Origin: Nitrospirota bacterium
GTDB lineage: Bacteria; JACPQY01
Direction of reading: 5' to 3'
DNA: 64,000 nt
Assembly: GCA_016190245.1 (NCBI GenBank)
Contig: JACPQY010000060.1
Coordinates: 62,001-126,000 of the forward strand
Shown here: positions 9,204 to 18,230 of the stretch, piece after piece
Layout of the letters: each line of letters starts with the position of its first letter
Position numbering within the stretch: the first letter of the stretch is position 1
Translations under genes and position numbers: made by a program
Notes under the pieces: model-generated
What the model saw: only the letters and a program-made list of their open reading frames with translations
Told to the model about the DNA's origin: nothing
Databases searched by the model: none

Positions 9204-9816
9204 ACTCAAGGCCAGGATCCAACAACTCGCTGAGCGGGCGCAGGGGATGCATTGGCGCGAGATCCGGCGCATGGACCCCGTGCTCTTCGACGAGATCAAG
9301 CGCCGCTACGGGAGTCTCAAGCGCGCGTTCGCGCGACTCGGGATAGATGTGAGGATGAAGGGCGGTGGCCGGCAGAAGGGGCCATACAAGTGGACACGCG
9401 AGTCCGTTCTGGAGCACCTTCGCAATCTCGTGGCCGGGCGGGATTCCATCGAGGTGATGGAGATCTACCGATCGGGCGCGTATCTCTACAAGAAAACGAT
9501 CCAGTATTTTGGGAGCGTCGAGGCGGCGCTCAGGGAGGACCCGGCGCTGCAGAATGTGAGGCTGATTCGGCGGGAGAAAGGGCGCAAGCCCGTCCCGCTC
9601 TCGAAGGAAACGAAGCAGATGCTGGAGAACCTTTGGAGAGGTGCGATGGATTCCGAGGGGGCAGGGGGCGAACGCCAGGTCTCGGATTCGGAGCTGCTCA
9701 GGTCCTACATCGAGGCGTATTCCAACCCCGACGAGGCAGCCCAATTCCTGAAGATCAGTCCGGATGAGCTTCGGCGTCGTCTCTCGCGTTCCAGCCCCCA
9801 GGCCGGCCCGAGCTGA
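9178..9816 (+). CDS. Hypothetical protein with repeated YGSLKRAFARLGI / FGSVEAALRED-type motifs, putative DNA-binding
   Basis: ATG 9178; motifs resemble homing-endonuclease-associated repeats; C-terminus SDSELLRSYIEAYSNPDEAAQFLKISPDELRRRL looks Fis/HTH-like. Confidence 0.6.
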   Translation: MADSIPKSELKARIQQLAERAQGMHWREIRRMDPVLFDEIKRRYGSLKRAFARLGIDVRMKGGGRQKGPYKWTRESVLEHLRNLVAGRDSIEVMEIYRSGAYLYKKTIQYFGSVEAALREDPALQNVRLIRREKGRKPVPLSKETKQMLENLWRGAMDSEGAGGERQVSDSELLRSYIEAYSNPDEAAQFLKISPDELRRRLSRSSPQAGPS

Positions 9817-9889
9817 TCCCGGCCTTGCCTTTCCTGCCGGCAAGGTCCATGGGTTCTGCGGGTCGGACGACGCGCCCAGAACCGCGCAC

Positions 9890-9922
9890 CCTTCGACAAT
9901 CCACCTATGGCGGACAGGGTGA
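9890..9922 (+). repeat. CCTTCGACAA-hairpin-CAGGGTGAGCGG repeat
   Basis: Reverse complement closely matches 36227-36262. Confidence 0.7.
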
Positions 9923-10031
9923 GCGGAACGCGTCCTTACGCCGACGAGAGAGCCCGCTCGTGGTGAGCGTGCCGTGTAATGCGCAGGCCATCCCATGCCA
10001 CGGAGGGCATGGGACCATGAGTAGATGCGGG

Positions 10032-10113
10032 CCAGGATGGCCCGCGCATAACAAGGTCCTGGCCTGCGTTCGTCTCACGGCACCAGGACTCCTTGTCCAG
10101 GTGTCGAACCACG
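10032..10113 (+). repeat. GGCCAGGATGGCC...GGCACCAGGACTCCTTGTCCAGGTGTCGA repeat
   Basis: Inverted relative to 13688-13760. Confidence 0.65.
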
Positions 10114-10151
10114 AGAAAACCCGCGACACCCTGCCTCGGACCGCCTAGCCC

Positions 10152-10658
10152 ATGGGATCAGAAGAGGTCATCCTCCGACTGAAGAAAACGATTCCCCTGT
10201 TTCGGGATTTCGCGGACGCGGAGGTGGTGGCGCTGCTCAAGCACGCCAAGGTTCAGAATTTTCTCCAGAACCAGGTGATTTTTCGCGAGAAGGACCCGGG
10301 ACATTGCATGTACCTGATCATGTCCGGCGAGGTGAAGATTCATCGCCGGACGCCGGGGGGGGCTGAACAGATCCTCGCCGTACTCCCGGCGGGAAACTAC
10401 TTCGGCGAGATGGCGATCATTGATGGCTCTCCCCGCTCGGCCCAGGCATCGGCACGTGTGGATTCCGCACTCATGATTCTGGATGAGGAGACCCTCAACG
10501 TGACCGAGGCCGGCCTTGTGATCAAGCTGTTCAAGAGCTTCGCGAGGGTCCTCACCGAGCGGCTGAGAGCGGTCAACCTTCAGGTGAAGGAGTTGACGGA
10601 GCGGCTTGAGGCGAAGCCCAAGTCGGCGGGGGACAAGCCGACCGAGCAGGCGGCGTAG
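10152..10658 (+). CDS. Cyclic-nucleotide-binding (Crp/CAP N-terminal) domain protein without HTH
   Basis: FREKDPGHCMYLIMSGEVKIHRRTPGGAEQILAVLPAGNYFGEMAIIDGSPRSAQA. Confidence 0.88.
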   Translation: MGSEEVILRLKKTIPLFRDFADAEVVALLKHAKVQNFLQNQVIFREKDPGHCMYLIMSGEVKIHRRTPGGAEQILAVLPAGNYFGEMAIIDGSPRSAQASARVDSALMILDEETLNVTEAGLVIKLFKSFARVLTERLRAVNLQVKELTERLEAKPKSAGDKPTEQAA

Positions 10659-10740
10659 CCGGGGTGAGGCGAGAGTCCACATGCGTGGTTCTGGCGGCCG
10701 AAGGTCGCGGGTCACGGCCCCTCGGAGGGCGGAGGCACTC

Positions 10741-11238
10741 GTGAGTTCACTCCCCGCTGTGGCTCCAGAGGAGACCGAAACGGTTCCGCCCCCGGCGGCG
10801 GCCGGCCCCCTCTCCACGCTTTCAGAGGCCGAGCGCCGGATCATCCTCGCGTTCGCGGAGGCCGCCATTCCCCCCGTTCGCGGACTCTCTATTTCAACCA
10901 CGCATGTCCAGCACAAGTGGCTCTCGAAATTCGAAGATCTTCTCGCTCGAATGCCTCGCGAGCAACGGCGCGGAATCCGATCGCTCCTCCGTCTGATCGA
11001 ATACTCGCCTCTCATTTTCTCGTTGCGGCCGGCCCGGTTTTCGCGATTGCCTCTCGAGGAGCGGGAGCGCCAGCTTCAGGGCTGGGAGGGCAGCCATTGG
11101 CTGGTTCGCCGGCTGCTTCTCCTCGCACTCAAGGCCATCGTGGCCATGTGCTACACGAGCGTCGAGGAGGTGGCCGCGAGCCTGGGCTACGCGCGGGACT
11201 GCCTCTCGCACCACCGGTCGGACCTGCCCCGCACGTGA
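10741..11238 (+). CDS. Small subunit-like protein preceding a GMC oxidoreductase
   Basis: Overlaps the GMC gene start by 4 nt (GTGA); alpha-helical LSEAERRIILAFAEAAIPPVRGL..., similar in context to gluconate-2-dehydrogenase subunit 3-like partners. Confidence 0.55.
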   Translation: MSSLPAVAPEETETVPPPAAAGPLSTLSEAERRIILAFAEAAIPPVRGLSISTTHVQHKWLSKFEDLLARMPREQRRGIRSLLRLIEYSPLIFSLRPARFSRLPLEERERQLQGWEGSHWLVRRLLLLALKAIVAMCYTSVEEVAASLGYARDCLSHHRSDLPRT

Positions 11239-12758
11239 TCGTCACCGGTCGCGACATCCACGGCGACCTCCGGATCGAAACGGAGGTGTGCGTCATCGGT
11301 TCCGGAGCGGGCGGTGCCGTGATGGCCAAGGAACTGCGCGAGGCCGGGCTCGAGGTGGTCGTTCTGGAGGAGGGGGGACACTTCACGCGGGCCGATTTCA
11401 ACCGCGAGCCGTTCGACATGACCCGCCTGATGTACCGCGACGGCGGAGCCACCGCGACGATCGGATTCCCGCCCGTTCTCTTGCCGCTCGGGCGCACGGT
11501 GGGCGGGTCGACCACCATCAACTCCGGGACCTGTTTCCGGACGCCGGACTACGTCCTCGATCGGTGGGAGCGCGAGCTGGGGTTGGCTGACACCTCGCCA
11601 CGAACGATGGAACGCTTCTTCGACCGGGTCGAGAAGATCCAGAAGATCGGCGAGGTGCGCGAGGAGCTGATCGGTCGAAATGCCGAGTTGGTCCGACGGG
11701 GAGCCCAACGCCTGGGCTACAGCCACGGCACCCTGAAACGAAACGTCAACGAGAACTGCCGGGGGTGCGGCGTGTGCTGTTTCGGCTGCCCCTCCGACGC
11801 GAAGATGGGGATGCACCTGACGTACATCCCCGCCGGAGTGGGCCTGGGCATGAAGGTTTACGCGCACTGCCGGGTGGAGCGCCTCGCGATGCGCGACGGC
11901 CGCCTCGAATCGGTCGAGGGAACCGTGCTGGATGCCGTCACCCGGCGGCCCAAGCACCGCCTGCATGTCCGCGCGCGCGTGTTCGTGCTTTCCGGCGGGA
12001 CGATCATGACCCCGTACCTGCTCTTGAGAAACGGTCTGTTCAACTCGAGCGGACAAGTCGGTCGCAACCTCACGATCCATCCGGCCGTCCGCGTGCAGGC
12101 CCTTTTCGATGAGGATGTTTACGGCTGGCGCGGCGTGCCTCAGAGCTACTTCGTGGACCAATTCAAGGACCTCGGCATCATGATGGAAGGCGCGCACGGC
12201 CCACCTTCCTTGATGTGTACGTCCGTGCCGTTCATCGGGCGCAAGTACGCGGATCTGCTGGCGCGCATCCGGAACCTTGCAGCCTTTGGCGTGATGGTGT
12301 CGGACACGACCCGCGGCCGTGTCCACGCCTGGGCCCGTCGGCCCGTGATGATCTACCAGATCAACCGCTACGACACGGACCGACTGGCGAAGGGTCTGCT
12401 CGAACTGAGCCGGATCTTCTTCGCCGCGGGCGCCCGAGAGGTGTATCCCACGCTCCACAACCTGCCGATCCTGCGCTCCCCGGACGAGCTGGTGAAACTG
12501 GAACGGATGAAGATCAAGCGCCGGTTCCTCGAGATGTCGGCCTTCCACCCGCTGGGCACCTGCCGGATGGGGAAGGACCCGCGGACGTCGGTGGTGGACA
12601 CGTATGGGAAAGTGCATGATGCGAAGAATGCCTTCATTTCGGACGGGAGCATTTTCCCGACGTCACTTGGCGTGAACCCGCAGGAGACGATCATGGCGTT
12701 TTCCACGCGAAACGCCGAGTACCTCGCCCACAACTTCCGCCGCTTCGCGAACGCCTGA
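11235..12758 (+). CDS. GMC-family oxidoreductase
   Basis: ETEVCVIGSGAGGAVMAKELREAGLEVVVLEEGG; GRTVGGSTTINSGTC; NENCRGCGVCCFGCP; C-terminal HPLGTCRMGKDP...DGSIFPTSLGVNPQETIMA. Confidence 0.93.
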   Translation: MIVTGRDIHGDLRIETEVCVIGSGAGGAVMAKELREAGLEVVVLEEGGHFTRADFNREPFDMTRLMYRDGGATATIGFPPVLLPLGRTVGGSTTINSGTCFRTPDYVLDRWERELGLADTSPRTMERFFDRVEKIQKIGEVREELIGRNAELVRRGAQRLGYSHGTLKRNVNENCRGCGVCCFGCPSDAKMGMHLTYIPAGVGLGMKVYAHCRVERLAMRDGRLESVEGTVLDAVTRRPKHRLHVRARVFVLSGGTIMTPYLLLRNGLFNSSGQVGRNLTIHPAVRVQALFDEDVYGWRGVPQSYFVDQFKDLGIMMEGAHGPPSLMCTSVPFIGRKYADLLARIRNLAAFGVMVSDTTRGRVHAWARRPVMIYQINRYDTDRLAKGLLELSRIFFAAGAREVYPTLHNLPILRSPDELVKLERMKIKRRFLEMSAFHPLGTCRMGKDPRTSVVDTYGKVHDAKNAFISDGSIFPTSLGVNPQETIMAFSTRNAEYLAHNFRRFANA

Positions 12759-12778
12759 AGACGAGTGCGGGCGCTGTC

Positions 12779-12796
12779 CCCCCGGCCTGTCGGGGG
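12779..12796 (+). terminator. Possible hairpin terminator after the GMC gene
   Basis: CCCCCG-GCCTGT-CGGGGG shortly after the stop codon; no clear U tract. Confidence 0.35.
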
Positions 12797-12913
12797 TCTG
12801 GCAGCCGGCGGTCTTGAAACACGTTCTCACGTGTGGAGCATCGCCGGCGCGTGGCATTCGCCGGCGAAGGCGTCTACAATGCCGGCACACGTACAAGGAG
12901 CAAGGAGGGAAGC

Positions 12914-13672
12914 GTGGCCAACATCAATGTGGAGAAGCGAGGCGCGGTTCTCCGACTGACCTTCAACCGCCCCGAGGCCCTCAACGCCGTGAACCAGGCG
13001 ACGATCGGCGAACTCGAACACGCCGTGGGGAGTCTTCGTGACGACCCGGATGTGCGCGTCGCGATCCTGACGGGGTCCGGCGAAAAGGCTTTCGTGGCGG
13101 GGGCCGACATCCGTGAACTTCCCGTGGGCGATGTGCTGAAGTCCAGGCCTTTCGCCGAGCGCATGCAGCGCCTCACGCGCGACTTGGAAACGTGCGGGAA
13201 GCCCGTCATCGCGGCCGTAAACGGCTACGCGCTCGGCGGCGGGATGGAGATCGTCCTCGCCTGCACCATCCGCCTCGCCTCGGAGAAGGCGAAGTTCGGA
13301 CTCCCCGAGATCAACCTGGGCATCATGCCGGGCTGGGGAGGCACGCAGCGGCTTTCCCGGATCGTCGGCGTCGGCCGCGCGCTCGCGTGGACGCTCACCG
13401 GAGATCACATCTCCGCGCAGGAAGCCCTTCAGATGGGACTCGTGGCAAAGGTTGTGCCCCCGGAGCGACTCCAGCCGGAGGCAGACGAATGGGCGGATCG
13501 GCTCGTGAAGAAGAGCGCGCCGGCCCTCCAATGCATCATGCAGGCCGTGCGGGCCAGCGCCGAACTTCCCATTGATCGGGGTCTCGAACTGGAAGCGAAC
13601 TTGCTCTCGCTCCTGTTGGCCACACCGGAGGCGGCCGAAGGCATCCGGGCGTTTTTGGAGAAGAGAAAGTAG
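12914..13672 (+). CDS. Enoyl-CoA hydratase/isomerase family protein
   Basis: LTFNRPEALNAVNQATIGEL, FVAGADIREL, VIAAVNGYALGGGMEIVLACTIRLASEKAKFGLPEINLGIMPGWGGTQRLSRIVG. Confidence 0.93.
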   Translation: MANINVEKRGAVLRLTFNRPEALNAVNQATIGELEHAVGSLRDDPDVRVAILTGSGEKAFVAGADIRELPVGDVLKSRPFAERMQRLTRDLETCGKPVIAAVNGYALGGGMEIVLACTIRLASEKAKFGLPEINLGIMPGWGGTQRLSRIVGVGRALAWTLTGDHISAQEALQMGLVAKVVPPERLQPEADEWADRLVKKSAPALQCIMQAVRASAELPIDRGLELEANLLSLLLATPEAAEGIRAFLEKRK

Positions 13673-13687
13673 GCGCGTCCGAATGAA

Positions 13688-13760
13688 CGTCTCGACACCT
13701 GGGCAAGGAGCCCTGGTGCCACGAAATGAAAGCAGGCCAGGATGGCCTGCAATCAGCGTG
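13688..13760 (-). repeat. TCGACACCTGGGCAAGGAGCCCTGGTGCC...GCAGGCCAGGATGGCCTGC repeat
   Basis: Reverse complement aligns with 10032-10113. Confidence 0.65.
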
Positions 13761-13850
13761 GCAGGCTCGAAGAACACTGTTCGAGCGGAGCGAAGCGGAG
13801 TCGAGAATCCCAGAGATACGCCGCCGCACATTCCATGTTCCAGCCCGAAC

Positions 13851-16800
13851 GTGACGCCACGTTCCCGAACCTTGAACCGAGTTCTGTCGGCGCTGACCGT
13901 GGTGGGCCTCGGGCTCCTCGCCTCGTGCAGCGGCTTCACCGGATCGGGTGAGAGCGCCAAAGGGTTGTACAAGTCCAGGGACGCCATCGGTGGAACCGCC
14001 AACGGCGTTCGGGTGGTTTGGGACCCGCTGGCCAAGCCGGACGCGCGCGTCCCCTTCCCGAACGACCTTCTCACCCGCTTCGATCCCGATTCGCCCAGCG
14101 GTCTCCGGCTCAACTTCCCGCTCGATGCCACCACCGAACTCGAAAACGATACCCGGCGCGGTCTGAACGAATTGACCGGCTTCGGCACCTTTGCTCCCCT
14201 CCGTGTGCCCTTCGACGGGCCGATCGACGTCAAGACCGTCCGCTACAAGATCGAAGATCCCTCCAACTCGAACAATACGCTCTTCCTCATCCGGATCGGT
14301 GGCCCGAACGGTCCCGAGCCGGTCCCCATCGATCTGGGCGAGGGTTTTTTCCTCTACGATGCGAAGGGAGACCCAGAGGTGTTCTGGGCGAACGATCCCC
14401 TCGCGAAGTGGCCATCGTTCCTCTTAGCCCCCTACAACCGCGCGCTTTTCAACCTCGGTCGCCAGGATCCACCGGCCCTGCGCGAGACACTTCTCGCCGG
14501 AGAGGTGCCGGAGCTGTCCCCCTCCGTGGGAGACCGACACGAATACTTCGAGTATTCGACCAACACCCTTCTCTTCCGCCCTCTCGAACCTTTGGTGCCC
14601 CTGAGCAAGTACGCCGTGATCCTTACGACGCGGATCGCGGACCTCGATTCCAACCCGATCCGCTCGCCGTTCCCCTACGTGAATCACGCGCTCCAAAACG
14701 GCGACCTCCGGCCGGTCTGGGAGAAGCTGGATCGCTTCGGTCTCGCGCGCGACGAGGTGGCCTTCATGTGGTCGTTCACGACCCACTGCCCCTACTGCGA
14801 CCTCGTGGACATCCGGCGCGGTCTTGACGGCGAGGGGCCGTTTGCCGCCCTCCGCCAGAAGTTCCCTCCGCGAATACTCAACGTCTACGATCTCGGCGTC
14901 CGCGAACCGACCAATCCCCGGGACGTAAAGCTCATCGGCTTCACAAACCGCGAGGGGCTGGAGCGCGACGAGAATCCCTACACGCTGCATGCCGCCTTCC
15001 TGGCCGGGCTGATCAACGATGTCTTCAACGGGGCGCTCCAATCACTCGTGCAGGGGGCGATCGGCGGCGACGTGATCCCCATGGACTACCAGGCGTCCTT
15101 CCACAATCTCAACTACGTGCTCTTCGGCAGCTTCATCTCGCCCTCGCTCGTGGAGAACGAGCGAGGGGTGTTCACCATGGACGCGACCACAGGCCGCATC
15201 GATGCGCGGATGCCCGAGGACCCCTGGGATGGCGATCCCGGCATCCCGTTTCTCATTGCCGTGCCCAAGCCGACCCGCGAGAACAAGTGCGGCCCACCGC
15301 CCTACCCGGTGGTGATCTACGGGCATGGAAACACGGCCTCGAGCTTCACCGCGCTATTTCAGGCCAACTACCTCGCCCGCTACTGCATCGCCACGGCCGC
15401 GCTGGACTACTACGGCCACGGTCCGTTGTTCGATCTCTTCCGGCTGTTCGACAAGCTACCCGAAAACCCAACTTTGGATGATGTGCTCGTGACGCTGGAA
15501 CCCTTCGGGGTGGACGCGCAGCAGATAACCGAGACGGCCGGCATCGACGCCACACAGCTCGTGCCCACGATCCTCGCGGCCGCCCGCACGATTTTCAGCC
15601 AGAGCCTTTTCCCGATGCTGGACGTACCGACGGAAGGGCGGGAATACCGGACGCTTCACGACGTATCGCAGTCTCTGGAGGACGTGGGGCTGTTCAAGGC
15701 CCTCCTCTACTACGGCCGCTCCCACGACACGAACGGGGACGGCGTTCGCGATCAAGGGGACAGCTTCTTCGACGTGAATATCATGAAGACGCGCGACCAT
15801 TTCCGGCAGTCCGCGGTGGACGCGATGCAGTTCGCCCGCGTGATCAAGAATCTTTGCCGCGATCACAACGGGAACGGCCGGTTGGACCTGGATGAGGGGA
15901 ACTTCGATCGTGACGAAACGCCCCAGCCGGACGGCGTGATCGGGACGTGCGACGCCGGCGGACCGGGACACGAGATCTTCTACACGAGCACTTCGCTGGG
16001 CGGGATCATCGGGAGCCTGGTGACGGGGGCGGACCCGCTCATCACGCGTTCGGCCCTCACCGTCCCCGGCGGAGGCTTGGCCGACATCCTGGCGCGGACG
16101 ACCCTGGGCTCTGTGGCGCGCCGCGTCTATTTCGGCATCGTGGGGACAACCGTTGTTGGCCGCCCTGTGGAAGAGAACGGCCGGGGGCGGGAAGGGGTGA
16201 TCGGGCTATCGGTCAATGATGCGGGCGGCAAAGGCGCCACCGTGAAGTTGCGGGACCTGGCCTGCGAGCCGAGAGAGGCCTGCCTCCTCCCCGTTCAGGA
16301 TGGCGACACGGTTCTCCTGGTCAATCTGAGGTCCGGAGAGCAGCGCCGTGTGCGCGCCGGGCCGAGCGACGATCCCACGTCGAACTTCGCGGCCGGCGGA
16401 AACTTTTCGATGCGCGTGGCGGCCGATCCGGGGGATACCCTGCTCGTCACGCTGCCCGGCGGCCCAGACACCCCTCTCGCCTTCCCGGCAAGCGTCCTGC
16501 CGGCGCGCGCCTGCGAATACGTGACCACTCAAGGCGGTTGGCCCTGTGCCCAGTTCGTGGTGCGGAAAGGCCAGGAGGGGCTGGGGACCGATCGCAATTC
16601 CCCGCACCTGACCTTCCTCATCGGCATCGCGGAGACCGCGCTCGAGTCCGCCGATCCGATCGCCTACGCGCCTCTCTACAATCTGCGGCCGCTGCCTGAT
16701 TCCCCGGCGAAGAAGGTCGTCATCCAGGTCTCCACCGGCGATCTCACGGTGCCCATCAACGCGGGCGTTGCCTTGGGCCGCGCCGCGGGTTACGTGACCC

Positions 16801-17501
16801 ACGACGCCCATGTCGAGTACGTGAGGTCCGGTCTGACGTTCGGATACTCGCAACGGCAGCAGGCCTGCATGGTCCTCACGCCGGACGTCACGTGCCTGCC
16901 CGGCAGCGGTGATCCGGCCTCGATCGCGCGTGCGCCCTCGCTGGATCAGATCTCCTGGACGGCCGAGACGGCGCCCAACGGCCGGTACATCTCCGGCTTC
17001 CGCCCCTACAACGCCAACCAGCACGCATGGTACCTCCTTCCGATCCCCTTCGAGGATGTTGGACTGGATGCGAGCCCCGATTTCCCGAACGGCACGCTCA
17101 ACTCCAGGGAGCCGGGCTACAATCCGTTCGACAATCCGGATCCGTCGGGCGACAACTACTGCCCCGAGACGAACCCCACGGGCCCGGAGGGGAACAGGCG
17201 ACTGGACGGAACGGAAGACCAGACGGTGGAGGACGGCCACATGCGTCTGAATGGTATCTTGGATGTGGATTACACGCAGGCCGCCCAGCAACAGGCGGGG
17301 ATTCTTTTCCGCTACGGCTACATCAAAGAAATCACGCCGGCCCAACCCGACCGGATGCGATGCGAATGCATCGTCAACGAGGCCACGCTCGAAGGATTCG
17401 TGACGGACAGCCTTGAGGCGTGCACGGCGGCCGGCGGCCAACTCGCCTGCATCACCAATCCCCTCTGCCCCGGCTTCGGCGCCCCGCCGTGGTGGCCCTG
17501 A
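13851..17501 (+). CDS. Very large secreted lipoprotein with alpha/beta-hydrolase-like region and Asp-rich (EF-hand-like) motifs
   Basis: Lipobox-like VVGLGLLASC; YPVVIYGHGNTASSF; DTNGDGVRDQGDSFFD and DHNGNGRLDLDEGNFD; YTSTSLGGIIGS. Confidence 0.65.
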   Translation: MTPRSRTLNRVLSALTVVGLGLLASCSGFTGSGESAKGLYKSRDAIGGTANGVRVVWDPLAKPDARVPFPNDLLTRFDPDSPSGLRLNFPLDATTELENDTRRGLNELTGFGTFAPLRVPFDGPIDVKTVRYKIEDPSNSNNTLFLIRIGGPNGPEPVPIDLGEGFFLYDAKGDPEVFWANDPLAKWPSFLLAPYNRALFNLGRQDPPALRETLLAGEVPELSPSVGDRHEYFEYSTNTLLFRPLEPLVPLSKYAVILTTRIADLDSNPIRSPFPYVNHALQNGDLRPVWEKLDRFGLARDEVAFMWSFTTHCPYCDLVDIRRGLDGEGPFAALRQKFPPRILNVYDLGVREPTNPRDVKLIGFTNREGLERDENPYTLHAAFLAGLINDVFNGALQSLVQGAIGGDVIPMDYQASFHNLNYVLFGSFISPSLVENERGVFTMDATTGRIDARMPEDPWDGDPGIPFLIAVPKPTRENKCGPPPYPVVIYGHGNTASSFTALFQANYLARYCIATAALDYYGHGPLFDLFRLFDKLPENPTLDDVLVTLEPFGVDAQQITETAGIDATQLVPTILAAARTIFSQSLFPMLDVPTEGREYRTLHDVSQSLEDVGLFKALLYYGRSHDTNGDGVRDQGDSFFDVNIMKTRDHFRQSAVDAMQFARVIKNLCRDHNGNGRLDLDEGNFDRDETPQPDGVIGTCDAGGPGHEIFYTSTSLGGIIGSLVTGADPLITRSALTVPGGGLADILARTTLGSVARRVYFGIVGTTVVGRPVEENGRGREGVIGLSVNDAGGKGATVKLRDLACEPREACLLPVQDGDTVLLVNLRSGEQRRVRAGPSDDPTSNFAAGGNFSMRVAADPGDTLLVTLPGGPDTPLAFPASVLPARACEYVTTQGGWPCAQFVVRKGQEGLGTDRNSPHLTFLIGIAETALESADPIAYAPLYNLRPLPDSPAKKVVIQVSTGDLTVPINAGVALGRAAGYVTHDAHVEYVRSGLTFGYSQRQQACMVLTPDVTCLPGSGDPASIARAPSLDQISWTAETAPNGRYISGFRPYNANQHAWYLLPIPFEDVGLDASPDFPNGTLNSREPGYNPFDNPDPSGDNYCPETNPTGPEGNRRLDGTEDQTVEDGHMRLNGILDVDYTQAAQQQAGILFRYGYIKEITPAQPDRMRCECIVNEATLEGFVTDSLEACTAAGGQLACITNPLCPGFGAPPWWP

Positions 17502-17504
17502 GGC

Positions 17505-18230
17505 GTGAATCGTGAGCCGCAAGCCGTGAGCCGCAGGCCGGAACAGACCCGGCTTTCGATCCTGGTTTCCGTCTTGCTGGTCGCGGCGCTCGGTCTCGCG
17601 GCCCCTCGTGCAGATGCGGCGGACATCGTTGGGCGTCTCGAGGCCTACTACAAGTCCATCAAGGGCTACACGGCCTCCTTCGCAGAAGAGGTGACCCTTC
17701 CGGGGGCATCTGCGCCGATGGTGCAGAAGGGCCGTGTCCGGATTCAGATTCCGTCCCGCCTCAGGTGGGATTACGACGATCCCGAGAAGAGCGACATCGT
17801 GATTGACGGCGAGAAGGTCTGGGTCATCCAGTCGAAGCGGGACGAGGCGTTGTATTGGAAGATGGAGGAGGATCGCAGCTCGCCCGTGGCCTATCAGTTT
17901 CTGCTTGGAGTGGGGGACATCGAGAAGTCGTTCGACGTGAAACCCCAGGAGATCGGCGGCGGCGCCTGGAGGCTGGGTCTCGCGCCGAAGGGCGGCCTCT
18001 CCTCGGTCCAGCAGCTCGCCCTTGAAGTGGAGGGGACGTCCCCACGAATCCGCGCCGTCGAAATGAAGGGCGCCATGGGGGAGAGCGTGCGCTTGGTCTT
18101 CCGCGACTTCGAAGAGGTTGAGCGGTTCCCGCCCGAGACCTTCCAATATCGCCCCGGGCCGAAGACCCGTGTGCGCGACGCGATGGAACTCCTCACCCTC
18201 CCGGGGGGGGCCTCAGAAACGCCGCCGTGA
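17505..18230 (+). CDS. LolA-like outer-membrane lipoprotein carrier protein
   Basis: Signal peptide then [23 protein letters not shown]...[34 protein letters not shown]. Confidence 0.85.
   Translation: MNREPQAVSRRPEQTRLSILVSVLLVAALGLAAPRADAADIVGRLEAYYKSIKGYTASFAEEVTLPGASAPMVQKGRVRIQIPSRLRWDYDDPEKSDIVIDGEKVWVIQSKRDEALYWKMEEDRSSPVAYQFLLGVGDIEKSFDVKPQEIGGGAWRLGLAPKGGLSSVQQLALEVEGTSPRIRAVEMKGAMGESVRLVFRDFEEVERFPPETFQYRPGPKTRVRDAMELLTLPGGASETPP

Noticed and set aside
11187-12617. 476-aa minus-strand ORF
   Set aside because: Antisense to the GMC oxidoreductase; no family motif.
16206-18146. 646-aa minus-strand ORF
   Set aside because: Antisense to the giant lipoprotein and LolA genes; composition typical of shadow ORFs.
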